A stretch of DNA of 64,000 nucleotides from Lepisosteus oculatus (Eukaryota > Chordata > Actinopteri > Semionotiformes > Lepisosteidae), in the NCBI RefSeq assembly GCF_040954835.1, contig NC_090700.1, positions 27,693,501 to 27,757,500 on the forward strand, written 5' to 3'. The translations under genes were made by a program, and so were the position numbers. Shown piece by piece: positions 31,745 to 44,000 of this stretch. The notes beneath the pieces were generated by a model, which saw nothing but the letters and a program-made list of their open reading frames with translations, ran no database searches and had not been told where the DNA came from. The first letter of the stretch is position 1; every line of letters begins with the position of its first letter.

Positions 31745-33940
31745 GAACTCACATATTCTCCCAACACTCAATAACCAACAGAAATCTGTAAATCTTTACA
31801 ATACAAAGTATTATTGTCTCCATGCTTCCCCTTTGTCCATCAGATTTCCCATTATTTTAATAATCAACCATTCCCACCTATTGTTTCTTTTATTTTCCTA
31901 ACAGACAAGAAAGATTTCACAGTATAAACATCACTGGACAAAATTAAGTTCTTCTTGCTCCATTGCAGCCTGGAAATGGAAGTACTGTAGTTTTCAACTG
32001 TAGCCTGTTGATGAAAGTCTTCACATCAAGCTAGAATCCGAATACTTTTTTTCTTTCAAACATTCTAATGGGTAATAGGGTAGAAAATGTTTGGTGTGCA
32101 AAAAGAAAAAAAATGGAAATTATAGATTGATCACATTCTCTACCATAAACTGTGGGAATATTAACATCTTCATGTTCATCATGTTTATATTAATGTTTTA
32201 ATTCTCCATATTTCTGCTCATGTGTAAGTTAGTGGTTTAGGTTGTTCTGAGAAACAGAACGAAGATTAAGTGGGTAACCGTACAACTGAAACTGTCCTAT
32301 GTCCTAAATTTGGTTCTGCTTTTTCAACCCTGAGCGGCTTGACCAGTACATGTACGTAATTAACTGCAGACCGTTGTTAAAGTGTATTCTTAGTGTCTGA
32401 GCTAAATTGATTTTGTAATTATTTCTTCTGTGTAATTTGTTTATGTACATAGTTTAAGCACACAATAGTTTCTATTCTTGATTCTTGAATACAACTATTT
32501 ACAGCTTTGAGCAAAACTTTGTAATTTAAGTCACACCTCTAATAAAGCAAATTGTATATATCTCAACTGTATCTTTATTTTCTAAAAAAGTTACCACCTT
32601 ACAGTAAACTCACAACTGACCAGCATGTAGGCATGTACAATATCAAATCTGTGGTTTTGCTTGCAAATGATCAAATTCATTTCCTTTATCATTAATTAAT
32701 CAAGATGTTGACATGTGTATTTGAAAGTGCACACACTGTACTGAAAAAATCAGCCAGAAAAGTGAATGAACTAAATAAATTGATCAACTGAAAAAACTTC
32801 TCATTTACAGCCAACATTATTAGTAGGATCACAGCACTGTAGCAGAAAATACTGTAAATGGATAAACAAGAAATTACTGTGTGTCACTTATTATATACTG
32901 TACAGTTTATGTATCGGCACCTTGATATCCACCAGCTCTGAATTTGACTTGAGACTCAGGGCATTGACAGTAAAGAAATGTTCCGGTTTAGCATGTGTTA
33001 TACCTCATGTGTGGCAACCTGTCGTACAAACCCTGCCAACCATTAATTTATGTTAATCATGATTGTATGGAGAAGATGAAAACTATTATTATTTGTGCAA
33101 ATATCCTGGTTTTCCCATTTATAGTTTGTAGAACTGTAGATCTAATATTCTGTAGACTATACCAGAATTTCAGCAATTTTACCATTAAAAGACAGGCAGT
33201 TAATAAAATTGTAAAACAGCAGTGACAAATATACACCATCAGAAGTGGGGAATAATAAAGTAAAAAAGTCCCAAATGTGCTGTTTTCTATCTCCTACATT
33301 CTTCAAGGAGCACTTTTTAATATAGACCAACTTATCGTTCATTGCTAGTTAGAACAGCAGTAGATCTGTTCCAGACGTGTGCTATATGGCACCAGATTGG
33401 AGAGAAGTTCTGTTTTATTAGGCACGCTGTTTATTAAAATATATTTTTATGACTGAAATAATGCTATTCATGTACACTATCCTATCCTAATGCAATATCA
33501 TTACCCAATGGATTTCAATTGAACATAATTTATCATCCTTTATTTCAGCACATTTCTCATTGATACTAGGGCTTAAAACAAATGTGCATTAATGCACTAA
33601 AAATAAAAAAGAAATCCAAAACTATTTATTCTTCAGCATATACTAGACATACTGTTTTACTACAGATACTGTTATTACCTTATAGTATTGCTAAATATAA
33701 TCATGATTAAAAATAAAAGAATCAGAGACAGAATCATTTCTTCCATTGAAATTTTAATCCATTTACATTGTTATTTCTGTAACGTAAAACTAATCTAGAG
33801 CAGAGTGCCCAAAAATGTTCAAACTAAAATCTTAAAAAAAGTAATGTTGAATATCTGATGTACTGGTTCTCAATGCACTAAAATACTACCATGCTACTTC
33901 AACGTTTAAACAATTTCAACGTTTAGCTCTGAGTACTGTA
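31745..33940. other. Intergenic, nothing recognised
   Basis: About 2.2 kb of AT-rich DNA without recognisable genes, repeats or Ig exons. Confidence 0.4.
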
Positions 33941-33944
33941 GAAG

Positions 33945-34190
33945 TAATGACTAAAGTTCAGAGACGCTCACCAGCATTTCCTCAGGAAGGAGTATATAGG
34001 CTGCTCATTTCCACTAAACAGAAAAAAGAGCTGACCACTCTGCTGTGGGTTTCTGCAAGACTGTTACTTTTAATTTCTGTCCTCATTATCCAGTTATGTC
34101 AAGCACACACTATAATGAAGACATTTCAAACACTATTCAATTATGTGAAGTCAGTAATATCTCACTATCTGAAACATTTTCTGAAAACAC
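33945..34190 (-). promoter_or_regulatory. Receptor promoter-like duplicate
   Basis: Homologous to the 5' region of the minus-strand receptor (20705-20950) in the same orientation. Shared plus-strand blocks include TTCAGAGA-GCTCAC, ATTTCCT, TAAACA-AAAAA-GCTGAC-ACTCT and TGTGGGT, then TATGTGAAGTCA farther out. The minus strand also has a CCTATATACT box about 20 bp from a GAGGAAAT core. No ATG mini-exon and no Ig exons follow on the minus strand before the known gene. It may be a relic of a lost paralogue or a distant alternative promoter. Confidence 0.5.
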
Positions 34191-34308
34191 ATACATTAAA
34201 TTTACTAGGAAAGTATCTAACATACAGAATAGCAGCCCCTCATATTTATCTTCTTATGCTCTTCTTATGCCATTGTGCTGCCAGAGTGGTTTCAATTTCG
34301 TTCTTGGC

Positions 34309-34310
<2 letters not shown>

Positions 34311-34360
<50 letters not shown>
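34311..34360 (+). repeat. ATT trinucleotide microsatellite
   Basis: Uninterrupted TTA/ATT repeats of about 50 bp. Open frames through it give poly-Ile or poly-Tyr and are artefacts. Confidence 0.95.
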
Positions 34361-34361
<1 letters not shown>

Positions 34362-34914
34362 TTGTAAAGTACAAGTACAAGTACAAAATGCAAGTACATG
34401 CTGTCTAAAATGTAACTGTTAAGTAAAAATGTTGTGTTTTCAACAAGTTCAATGAATATTTAAATATTTACAATTTACAAAATCTTGATACTGACTTTAC
34501 AGTATGTACTATATGTTGTATATACTGTTAATACTGATACTGTATTGTTGATTATAAGATTAAAGAATTCATGTTTTACAGTATACAGCAGTTCAGAATT
34601 ATCTAGTTCACTGTCAGCGCTTCCTCTTAGCTAGTTACTGTTCAGAAATTTGTTCTTTCACCATACTTTTCCATTTCAAATATATTGATTTTACTTTTCT
34701 GAAGAAAATTAATATTTTAACAGCCCTTGTTCATTTAAAAGACCTCTAAGTTTCAAACTATTTAATGTGTATCTTTATAAGATAAATACAAAATAATAAA
34801 CAATATGAGTATGTGGATATGCTCATATCAACAAATCAGCTACATGGATGCATACAGCTAAAGCAATGAGTGTACTTCCCTTTAAGGCATGTTGGGTGAC
34901 AAAACTCACTGTCT

Positions 34915-34980
34915 CATAAAAGCATTGAGGAAATTGAGGTGAATCTTATAGGTAGACAATTAATACAGGTTTAAAACAGC
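34915..34980 (+). promoter_or_regulatory. Probable proximal promoter / 5' UTR of the plus-strand receptor
   Basis: ATTGAGGAAATTGAGGTGAATCTT (core GAGGAAAT at 34927-34934) lies about 50 nt before the ATG, at nearly the same distance as the matching core of the minus-strand gene. The GAGGAA core resembles an ETS/PU.1 site. No convincing TATA box. Function inferred. Confidence 0.45.
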
Positions 34981-35011
34981 ATGAAGCTCTGTCATTTCTT
35001 TATTTTAATTT
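34981..35011 (+). CDS. Receptor (plus gene) exon 1
   Basis: ATG plus 28 nt, encoding [10 protein letters not shown] and one extra base, ending at a GTAAGT donor. Same length, phase and donor as the minus-gene exon 1. The hydrophobic run fits a signal-peptide core. Confidence 0.7.
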
Positions 35012-38000
35012 GTAAGTATGAGAATTTTGTAATTATTTTCATTCTGAATGTAATTTAGAATGTTATGTATATGGATATTCACAATTCTGTTTTTTTAAGT
35101 TACTAAAGTTACTTAAGTTACTGGCGATGTATTTTAAAAACAAGAGTTTTAAAAACTGATAAATAGAATAAATTATATGTCAAATTTTCCAACAATTGCC
35201 ACAGATAAGAAATTTAAAGCTACAGTATGTGAACTAAACATATTCAATAATGAATGTTCCTATATTTTTTTCCCCATTTTTTACATTATTGGGGAACTTT
35301 AATATTAAAAACTAACTCAAATTACAATCAGTTCTACTATAATATGATAGTTGTATTCCTGATTAACACCAAATTTATGGAAAACTTGTGTTATACTGTA
35401 ATAATAATTAATTCTGTCAGAATTAAGGGGTAAGGGGAAAATGTCAATAAAGCACCAGCATGGTTGTATTGTCTTCTAGTTTTATATATTACTGTTTTAT
35501 GTTATTTTATCAAAATAGTGTTTTATTGAAAGTATCATTCATGCATTGAGTAAAGCAATGGGACAATTGAAAAAAATCACATGAGAAGTATTCTTCAAAC
35601 TTTCTTGCAAAGTCATTTAAGAAAGTTAGCAAAGGAAGAGGGAAAGAGGAGAGAAAGCAATGAAAATAGAGGAGCGTTTTACTTTTTAATCATTTTAAGT
35701 GAAAAGATTTTTTTAATTCAAAATAATTAAACAAAGAAATTGTTCCAACTTGTTTCAGTTTCAGTACTCTTTTGTGCATTATAAATTTAATTGTTGACTA
35801 AATCTGACAAGCATAAAATGGGGATTGTTTATATGAAGAAACAATAATGCATCACATATTAATTATTTGGTAAAGTTAGCTAGTGTAGGTGCTTAGAGAC
35901 AGTACCATTGTAGATTACTATAGTCACAGCAAAATCCATTTTTTAAATACGTGGTTAGGAGCTTGCATGGAAAGCCTGCAAAATGCTTGCAGCTTTGTAG
36001 TTTAATATGGTATTAAAAGTTTATTTTTTTCTCATGAAAAATAACAAACATTTTCAGTATTGTGAGACATTGATCACAATCTTTTATAAGTTGTGAAGAA
36101 TTTTAATGTAATCAAATGCAGTAGTTAGATTTGAGAAAGGTCTGCCCCTTTCTAATGATAAGTGAATACTTTTATATATAAAATGAATAATGGATCATGA
36201 ATAAACTCCTTTATTCTGGAAATGTCTTAAAAGGAGTCTCCATAGTGATGTTTTAGACCCTAGGCGAGACGGCAATTCCTGAAAAGGGGCCATGGACAGG
36301 GTTCAAGAAAGAGACATGGGGTTTATTGGTTCTCACAGTGAAGTAGGGAAGTTCATGCAGACGTGTGTGGATAATCTGTAGGCAAACATATCCAAGGAAG
36401 TTCAAAGGGAAGTCAGGAAGCAGTCCATAAGTCCATTGCCAGGAGATCCATCAGGAGACACAGACAAACAGGAACACAGATGAGACGAGATGAGATTCCA
36501 GGAAATTCCTTTCCAAACCCTGAGCTCAGTGGGTCGAGGAGTGTAAATAGGCCTGTGCCCTCAGGTCACGGATGTGGGGCGACCTGGTACTAGGCAGGCC
36601 ATCGAGCTACCATGTACCAAAGCTGAGCCCCAGACAGGAAGGGGTACCTTTAAATAGGAAAACTAAAACAAGGCACACAAGGAAATAATGCCAGTAATGA
36701 TTAAAAGGACTAACACGAGGAGGTTGGAGCGCCCCCTGGAGGAGAGGATGGTGACCGTAACACCTTGGTAGATAATTGGTATATCGGCTTGAACTGGTTT
36801 CAAAGAAATTCACGTTCAGAGATGGACTAAGCGTTTTTTCTCAAAACAATTGTGCTTAAACAGAGGCTTAGCTGTATAAAATACACTAGATCTCTGTGCA
36901 CCAAATTATTAAATATTAAAATTCCAGGTAATTATTGAGAAATAGATTTTTTTCCTTAGGACTGCCAATCTGTGTTCTAATTGCCAGCATTTACACACTC
37001 GGCTGCCTCTTATTTTCCATTCTTCTTGAAAATTGTCTTATTGACCTTCGAAGTCCAAAACACTGTAAAAATAACTTTTCAAATGTTGGTTATTTTTAAT
37101 ATTTTAAATATAAAAATGAAAATATGAAATATTTCAAATTATGACCTTATTAAGAATTATGGTCAAATGCAAAGACCATGGAACAACATCTACTTTTTAA
37201 ATTAAATGTGAGCTATTGTTGGTGCTGTGGTTACTTCGGAAATGTTTTAACACTTATTGTTACACTTATTGTAATTACATTTCCCATGATCAGCTGGGAC
37301 AAAGATCATATCAAACCATCATATATATATATAGTATTTTAGCATTATTCAATCTTCTACTGAAGACAAGGAATTTTTAACCTGCATAAATACTTTTAAA
37401 TGTTTCAGGAATAAATACTATACAGTATATATATATGCATTCAAAAAGAATGTCTGTTTGAAAATATGCTGCTTACTAGTAAGAATTAAGAATCAGGGCT
37501 CTAATCATTGCTACAAGCTTCTTGTGAGTAGAATAATGATCTAAATCATACGTTAACTAATTCTCAATTAATAAGTTCATATCATTTCTTATCAAAGAGG
37601 AAGCATGGTTGTGAATAGTGCTGCTTCACAGCTTCACATTTCTTATTTTTTAGTTTCTTTGCAACTGCTTGATAACATCTTGTGCCATCATTTCATCTTG
37701 ACTACTATCTTCTGTGTCTGAAGCTGTAATACAGCCACACATGTTTTCTAATATTATACTGTACACATTTGTCATTATTGTAATAAGTAAATATAGACAT
37801 TCTCTGGTCTATTCAAAAACATTTAACAGTCCAGTTCAGATCTGTGACTGTTAAATGTGGTCTGCTGGTTGACTGTTTTTGCTCTGCACCTATCTGAGGA
37901 AAGTATCTGTCATTAAGCATCTGATTTACATCAATTTCACTAGTGTTTACTGGTCTTTTTGGCAGTTGCGCAAATATGGCTGAAATACTAACTATACTAA

Positions 38001-41000
38001 AATGAAGGACAGATAGATGTAAATTGGCAGGAACAGTAACTTATTATTTTCATGTTTCCTAAAAACACTTTCTTTCTGTCCTTATATTTATCTTCAGTTA
38101 TCTATCTCGATGAAGTTCATCAAGCCCAGTTTTCTCACCTCTTTCTTGTTTCTTTGAAAAGATGAGGCATCTGATTTTAATTAAATCTAACTCATAACTA
38201 AACTAATCTAACTCTAAGAAAGAGTTATTGCTAGGTCTGAAATCTACGAATCCAGTTATGGAGATTAAAGTCACTTATTTATGATGCACTGTATTTGGTA
38301 CTTATGCTTTGTGCAGGGTTTCACCACTAGCATTAGCAACAGTCACTGGCATAACTTTAGAGCCATGGCTTCATTAACCTGCTAAAGTGATTTGATGATG
38401 ATGCAATGATAAGGTGTCTTATATTTACAAGAGCCAATTCAAAGGAAGGCTTTTCTCAATTCAGTCCTTGGGGCAAACTATTCTGCAGACTACAGTGGCC
38501 TACAAATCTACAAAGATTTGTTATTTGACTCTTACCAGAAGCTACTTGACATCTTTTGTTGCCTCCATGGGAGATCCTATAAATATGGTTTTGCCCTGTA
38601 CACTCAATACTCTTGATAGAAACAGGCACCACATTCACCTTTTATGCCTAAATAATCTTGGAATCACAGATCATCGACTGGAACTGAAATGTTTATATAC
38701 ATTTACTTCATATTGTGGGTATTTAATTCTAACGCAATACTCTAACCTACAGTATATATAGCCTTGAGATTTATTCATATACTTGACAAAACAAAATACA
38801 TTATATATGTTCATGTTATGTAATGGTTTTTGTTCCTTTTTCAATGGAGGGATGAATTAATCTGGTAGCATTGTATATACAACTAGATTTTATATTTACA
38901 GTAAATATATATATATAAATAGTGAGAAATTATTCAGAAGTGAGACGGCCTCAATAGGGCTAAAGGAATATACCATCTTCAAGGTACCTGTCTCTCTTTT
39001 GAAGAGACAGCACATATACAGAACCATCTCCAGTGATCCTCTGAACAGGTATTATAAGCATCTCAATTAGCTCAGAGGAGTAGGTAATTTCGTGCAGAGC
39101 ATTTTCTGACAGCTCATTTTCCTCATGTGGAATCTTACTCCCTCTGAAGTTATGCTGCAGCTTTCCCCCAGTAAGCAAGCAGCCATCTTTGGCCTAAGGC
39201 CACACCACAGGTCCTACGTTTTTAGCCAAGATGATAGCTTCATAGCCACCTTACAGTACTTCACATGCATTTCCTCAAGTGTAAGTGCAGTAACACTGAA
39301 TTTTGCATTTTTTCTGAACGTAGATTATCCAGACTGGAAGTTGTCTGTTGACCTATTCACCCTAGTACTTGACAACCTTATTAAGAAAGCATCTATTGTA
39401 TGTTTGTCATTCCTCTACACTTTCAGTAAACTTTAACACTAATCAAAACATCATATATTTTTATAGGACTACAGAGAAACGAAACATAAAATTATGGTAC
39501 CTATCTCATCAATTCCTTTCTGTCTTTTAGCTGCAATAAAATGGTCCGTCTTTGGTCATCAGACAGGTAAGAATAGGCTTCATTTCACAAACACATAAAA
39601 ATATAAAAATATATAAATATTTTTTCATCAGAAAAATGACAGCAAATGTTCAAAATACAGTGTTATGATTCTACCATTTTAAAAAAGATAATATATGTAG
39701 AACTGGGATAACTGAACATCTGAAGATAAAAACACCTGTCAACAATAGGGCATTTTCGTTTTAAGAAAATTTAATCTACATTTCCTACAGAATATCTACA
39801 ATCTACATAATAGTTATTTGGAACTGAGTGCCACCTATGGATATCTCAGTCATATCCAGCCCATCGTGTTCTTTTGGTAGTTAAATAGCTAAATGAATGT
39901 AAACATCTGTCCAATTACTACTTTAAAGGCTTCAGAGTTTGGGCTTGAACCACATGCTGAGCAACCAGTTGTACAGTAGTTATTCTTTTTTGTACAAGTA
40001 TGTGTGTTTCCTATTCTCTGTCCTAAATAAATTCACAATTAGATTCCATTTCTGATCCATTTCTCTATTGAAGTCTGAATTAGGCCACTGGGCTAACATT
40101 GTTTAAACCCCTTCAGGTTTGATATACTCCTTTCAAGTCTTGGTCTCCTTTATTCTACACTAAAGAAATGTATCTTCTTTAACCTACCTGTTTATTAATA
40201 TCCAAACAAACTACAAATCATTCCTGTTATGCAGCTCTGAATTCTTAAGGTCACAAATAATTGTTACAAATAAACTGAACACAATATCCTAAATGAAGAT
40301 CATTACAGAGTTGGTGAGATTAGTCCAAATCCTAGCTCTGAGGCCTGGAGAGATACAGAGATGTCCAACAAGACCTGAATTTGAGGATATGAGGGTAACA
40401 AGCTTTCAAGATCACCATAAGGAAAGTGAAAGATTAGGGATGTGATACAGGAATTACATACTGGATGGTGGAGTTTAGATATTCCTGCCTAAACAACATG
40501 AAAATTGGGAAACCTGGCACAGGGCACTTAATCATTGCACAGAATGATAAGCCCATCAATGACTGGACCTCGTGCCAAGCTCCAGAGGAAAAGGAGGGAA
40601 AAAGGAAGAAGAAAAGGGAGAGCCACTCAGGTCTAAAACCATGCTCTGTCCAGTAGGCATGAGAGAGAGAAGAGGTGTGACCTCCGGGCCGGGTAGGAAA
40701 CTCGTTTCGGGGTAGTCTGTATGGAGGGAATTGGAATCCCTGGCACCTTCTGGATCAGGCTGACAGAGACATCTGCTAAGGATGGGTCTTTGCTTCAAAA
40801 GGGTCTCCCTTTACTCCTGGAATCCCCCAGACACCAAAGTCCTAGTCAGAGCACCCAGACAGAGTCCAGGGAACGGAATCTCAGAAAAAGGAATGGTCCA
40901 CTGGGACCCTGGAACGTGGCCTGGGAAAAGAAAAAGGAAAAGAACAGATAGAGAATGGTGTAAGGCAGCCTGGGAGTGCAGAAAGAAGATAATTTAAGAC

Positions 41001-44000
41001 GAGCCCTGAGGTGCTGGATAAAGGAGGCTGCCCCCAATAGATGCCAAGAAAATGACAAAGATGAGGGCAGCTGAACTGAGGGTCAGCATCCAGGATGGAT
41101 CGATAGCATGGGAGACGGGTTGCTTCAGCATAAGGATGAAGGCAGGTGAAAGAGAGCTCTGGGTCCTGGGGGGCATAGGCTGCCCTAAAGCAGAGACAGG
41201 TAAGTGGCTAAGAAGAGCACATTTGGAGAAGAGTCCAGGATTTCAAGACAGAGACTGGAACCAGAACAGTGGTGTAGTGTGAAGATAACTGCAGTGCCAT
41301 GCAAATGCTGGGGGAGCAGAGCTGTTGGGGACACAGAACTGGAGGGCAGGACTGGAATAGCAGCGAATGGTAAAGACTGGAGCAGCAGCACTGTGGAACA
41401 AACACTGGAGATGCAGCACAGTCTGCACTGGTGGTGCAGACTGCATGGACAGTGCAAGCTGCTTCAGCAGTGTGGATTGAGGGCAGTCAAGTGCTAGACA
41501 ACAGATGTTGTCGGAGGCAAAGAGTAGGAAGGGGTCTAGAATTGTAGGTTGAACTGATGAAAAGTGGAGTTGTGAGTGAAGGCAGTACTGCCACAGAGTG
41601 AAGTGGAGAGATGCCTGTAATGATCTAGAAGAAGTGCAGTGTATACAGATCCAGCCATTCAGAATACATGCCAAATAATGCGACAGATTGGAGTGTACAC
41701 ACCACACTGTGCTTTTTAAAAAACATTTTCTTGTGGGACTGCACTATTTTGTAAAAGGTGGGGCATTGAATGGCTTGCGGAAGAATTTGGGCTGTTGCCA
41801 GAAAAAGCCTAGTTTGGAATCCTGGTCAATGGTGAGCCTCTTGGGACAATTTCATTCCAATAACTGTTTAAACTTTTATTAATTTATACTGTATGTTATA
41901 ATATGTTAAATATTACAATAATTTAGAAGAGAAAGTAGGGCTATTTTACAAAAAAAATCAGTTGGATATACAACAATAGTTTATTATTATAGCTTGTTGT
42001 GAATGCAATGTGATTCTTTCAGGTATACATCCACATTAAAATGATCTTTGTCTTAATACATATTTCAGCAAAAAGTAACCAAGGAAATAATTTAAATTTT
42101 GATTAAAAATACATTTCACACATACTGTTTTGTAGAGGCTTTAAAACCATATGGTATAATAATGTATATACTGTATATTTATACAGTATACCTATCACAA
42201 TGCAGTTTATTAATGTGTTCGCTACTATTTCAGTATATCTGTGGATATGAAATCATCTGATTCGTGTAGGCTCTCATAATAGCTCTATTTGATTCATGTG
42301 GCCGATGTTTTAAAACTACTTTACATGCTTTTACATTTACAACCCTACTGCATGTTGTGAAAAAGCACTTCAACGATCACATTATTAGGTGATAAACAGG
42401 AGAAATACAGGTGTATTTGCCGTTGTATTAACAATTACAACAGTTATTAAGTTATTAACCCTATTGTATTTTACACCTGCATGTAAGATTACAGTGTGCC
42501 AGCAGTGTTTTGCTTTGATTATATCATGAATTAGTCCCTTAGGCATGCAGTTGTAACCCACATGAAGTCATGGGATACAGTTTTGCGATGTATTGCTGTA
42601 ATACGCTGGTTACTTTGGTTTACAGCAGTGCCACACTTTATTACTGTTGCAAATCATAGGGAGAACATGGGGTATAGGGTATAAATAGGGGGACAAGCAC
42701 ACCGAATCTTCAGTACTGAGTCACTGAAGAGCGGTCCGTGCTGGAGTGCAAGAGCAGCCAGCAACTCTTCCTGGCCAAAGTGGAGGTTCCGCCAGTAGAA
42801 TGTGAGCCGACTGTTAGGAGGGGAAGAACAAAAAGTGTCTGACCACCTGAAGTTTTCTTTCTTTTTGCATGAAATATTCAATAACGAGAAAGCTGCAGCT
42901 TCCATAAAGTGTCTCACACAGTGAATAGGTCTACCCAAAAATAGGTGTACATAATTTTGTTTATTGTGTACGTTTCCTTTCATTAATTGTTAGGTTCTTT
43001 ACACTTTATGATTTATGTCAATATATACTCGACCGTGTATATGTATACTGAAGTGCGCTTCAGTCTAGAAGAAATTTCTGAGAATTGTCTTCTGACCCAA
43101 GATTAAGTATACCCTGGTAAATATGGTATCTTAAAAGCGGTGAATGCCGAAGTGAAATTAGCGAATGTGCAGAGATCGTTTGAATTGCTAGACACAGTTG
43201 AGTGAATCTGACAATGAGATTGAGAATTGTCAGATTGTCTGTTGTGTCAGTTTGAGGAGTCAGTGACTCCATTGTTGTTAGAACATGAAAGGTCTTAAAG
43301 TACTGCTGGCCTCAGTTGGAAAGTTGTTCAGTTAGGGGACTATGTTTCCACAACTGACAGTGAGGTCTCATCGAGCCTCAGTAACACTAAATTACTGCAG
43401 ATAAAGGTTCTCTAGCAGTGTCTAAAGGTTTTTATAGCAATTGCAATGGTTTTTATTCTTATTATTTTCAATATTTTTATGATTTTTTTTTATTATAGGT
43501 GTGAAATTTCATTCCAGGTCCAGTCTTCACAAAAAATGATGTAGAATTTTTTTTCTAATCGATCAATTTGTCCCAGATTTTTATCCAAGCTAGTAGTCAC
43601 CTAGAACAAGGTTTTCAAATCATTCCCAGGCCTTTGACAGGCATATAGTTGAAAAATCCGACCTCTGAAGACCAAAAAAACATTTTTGCCTGCTGTTTTT
43701 TAGTTTTTTTTTCATATGTTTGTCTGCTGAGTGGACACATTTAGAAATATAAGAAATTTGACTGTTCACACTCAAAGCCAAGGGGGTTAGCATCAATTTT
43801 AGACCTGCATCAGGCTCCTGCTATGTTCTGCTGCAGAGATATAACAAATGTTTTAGGGGGAGGACCTTCCAGGCAGACATTGGCTAAACGTGTCCCTGGG
43901 AGTAAGAGGTTTTAATGATTCAAGTCTTTCTGAAAGCCAGCAGCGGTGAATAGTTCCCCCCTGCTCTAACTGTCTTAATGTCTCTTAATATCACCCTGCA

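Noticed and set aside
33947-34422. 150-codon open frames through the ATT microsatellite
   Set aside because: Length comes from the stop-free repeat (poly-Ile or poly-Tyr). There is no domain and no splice context.
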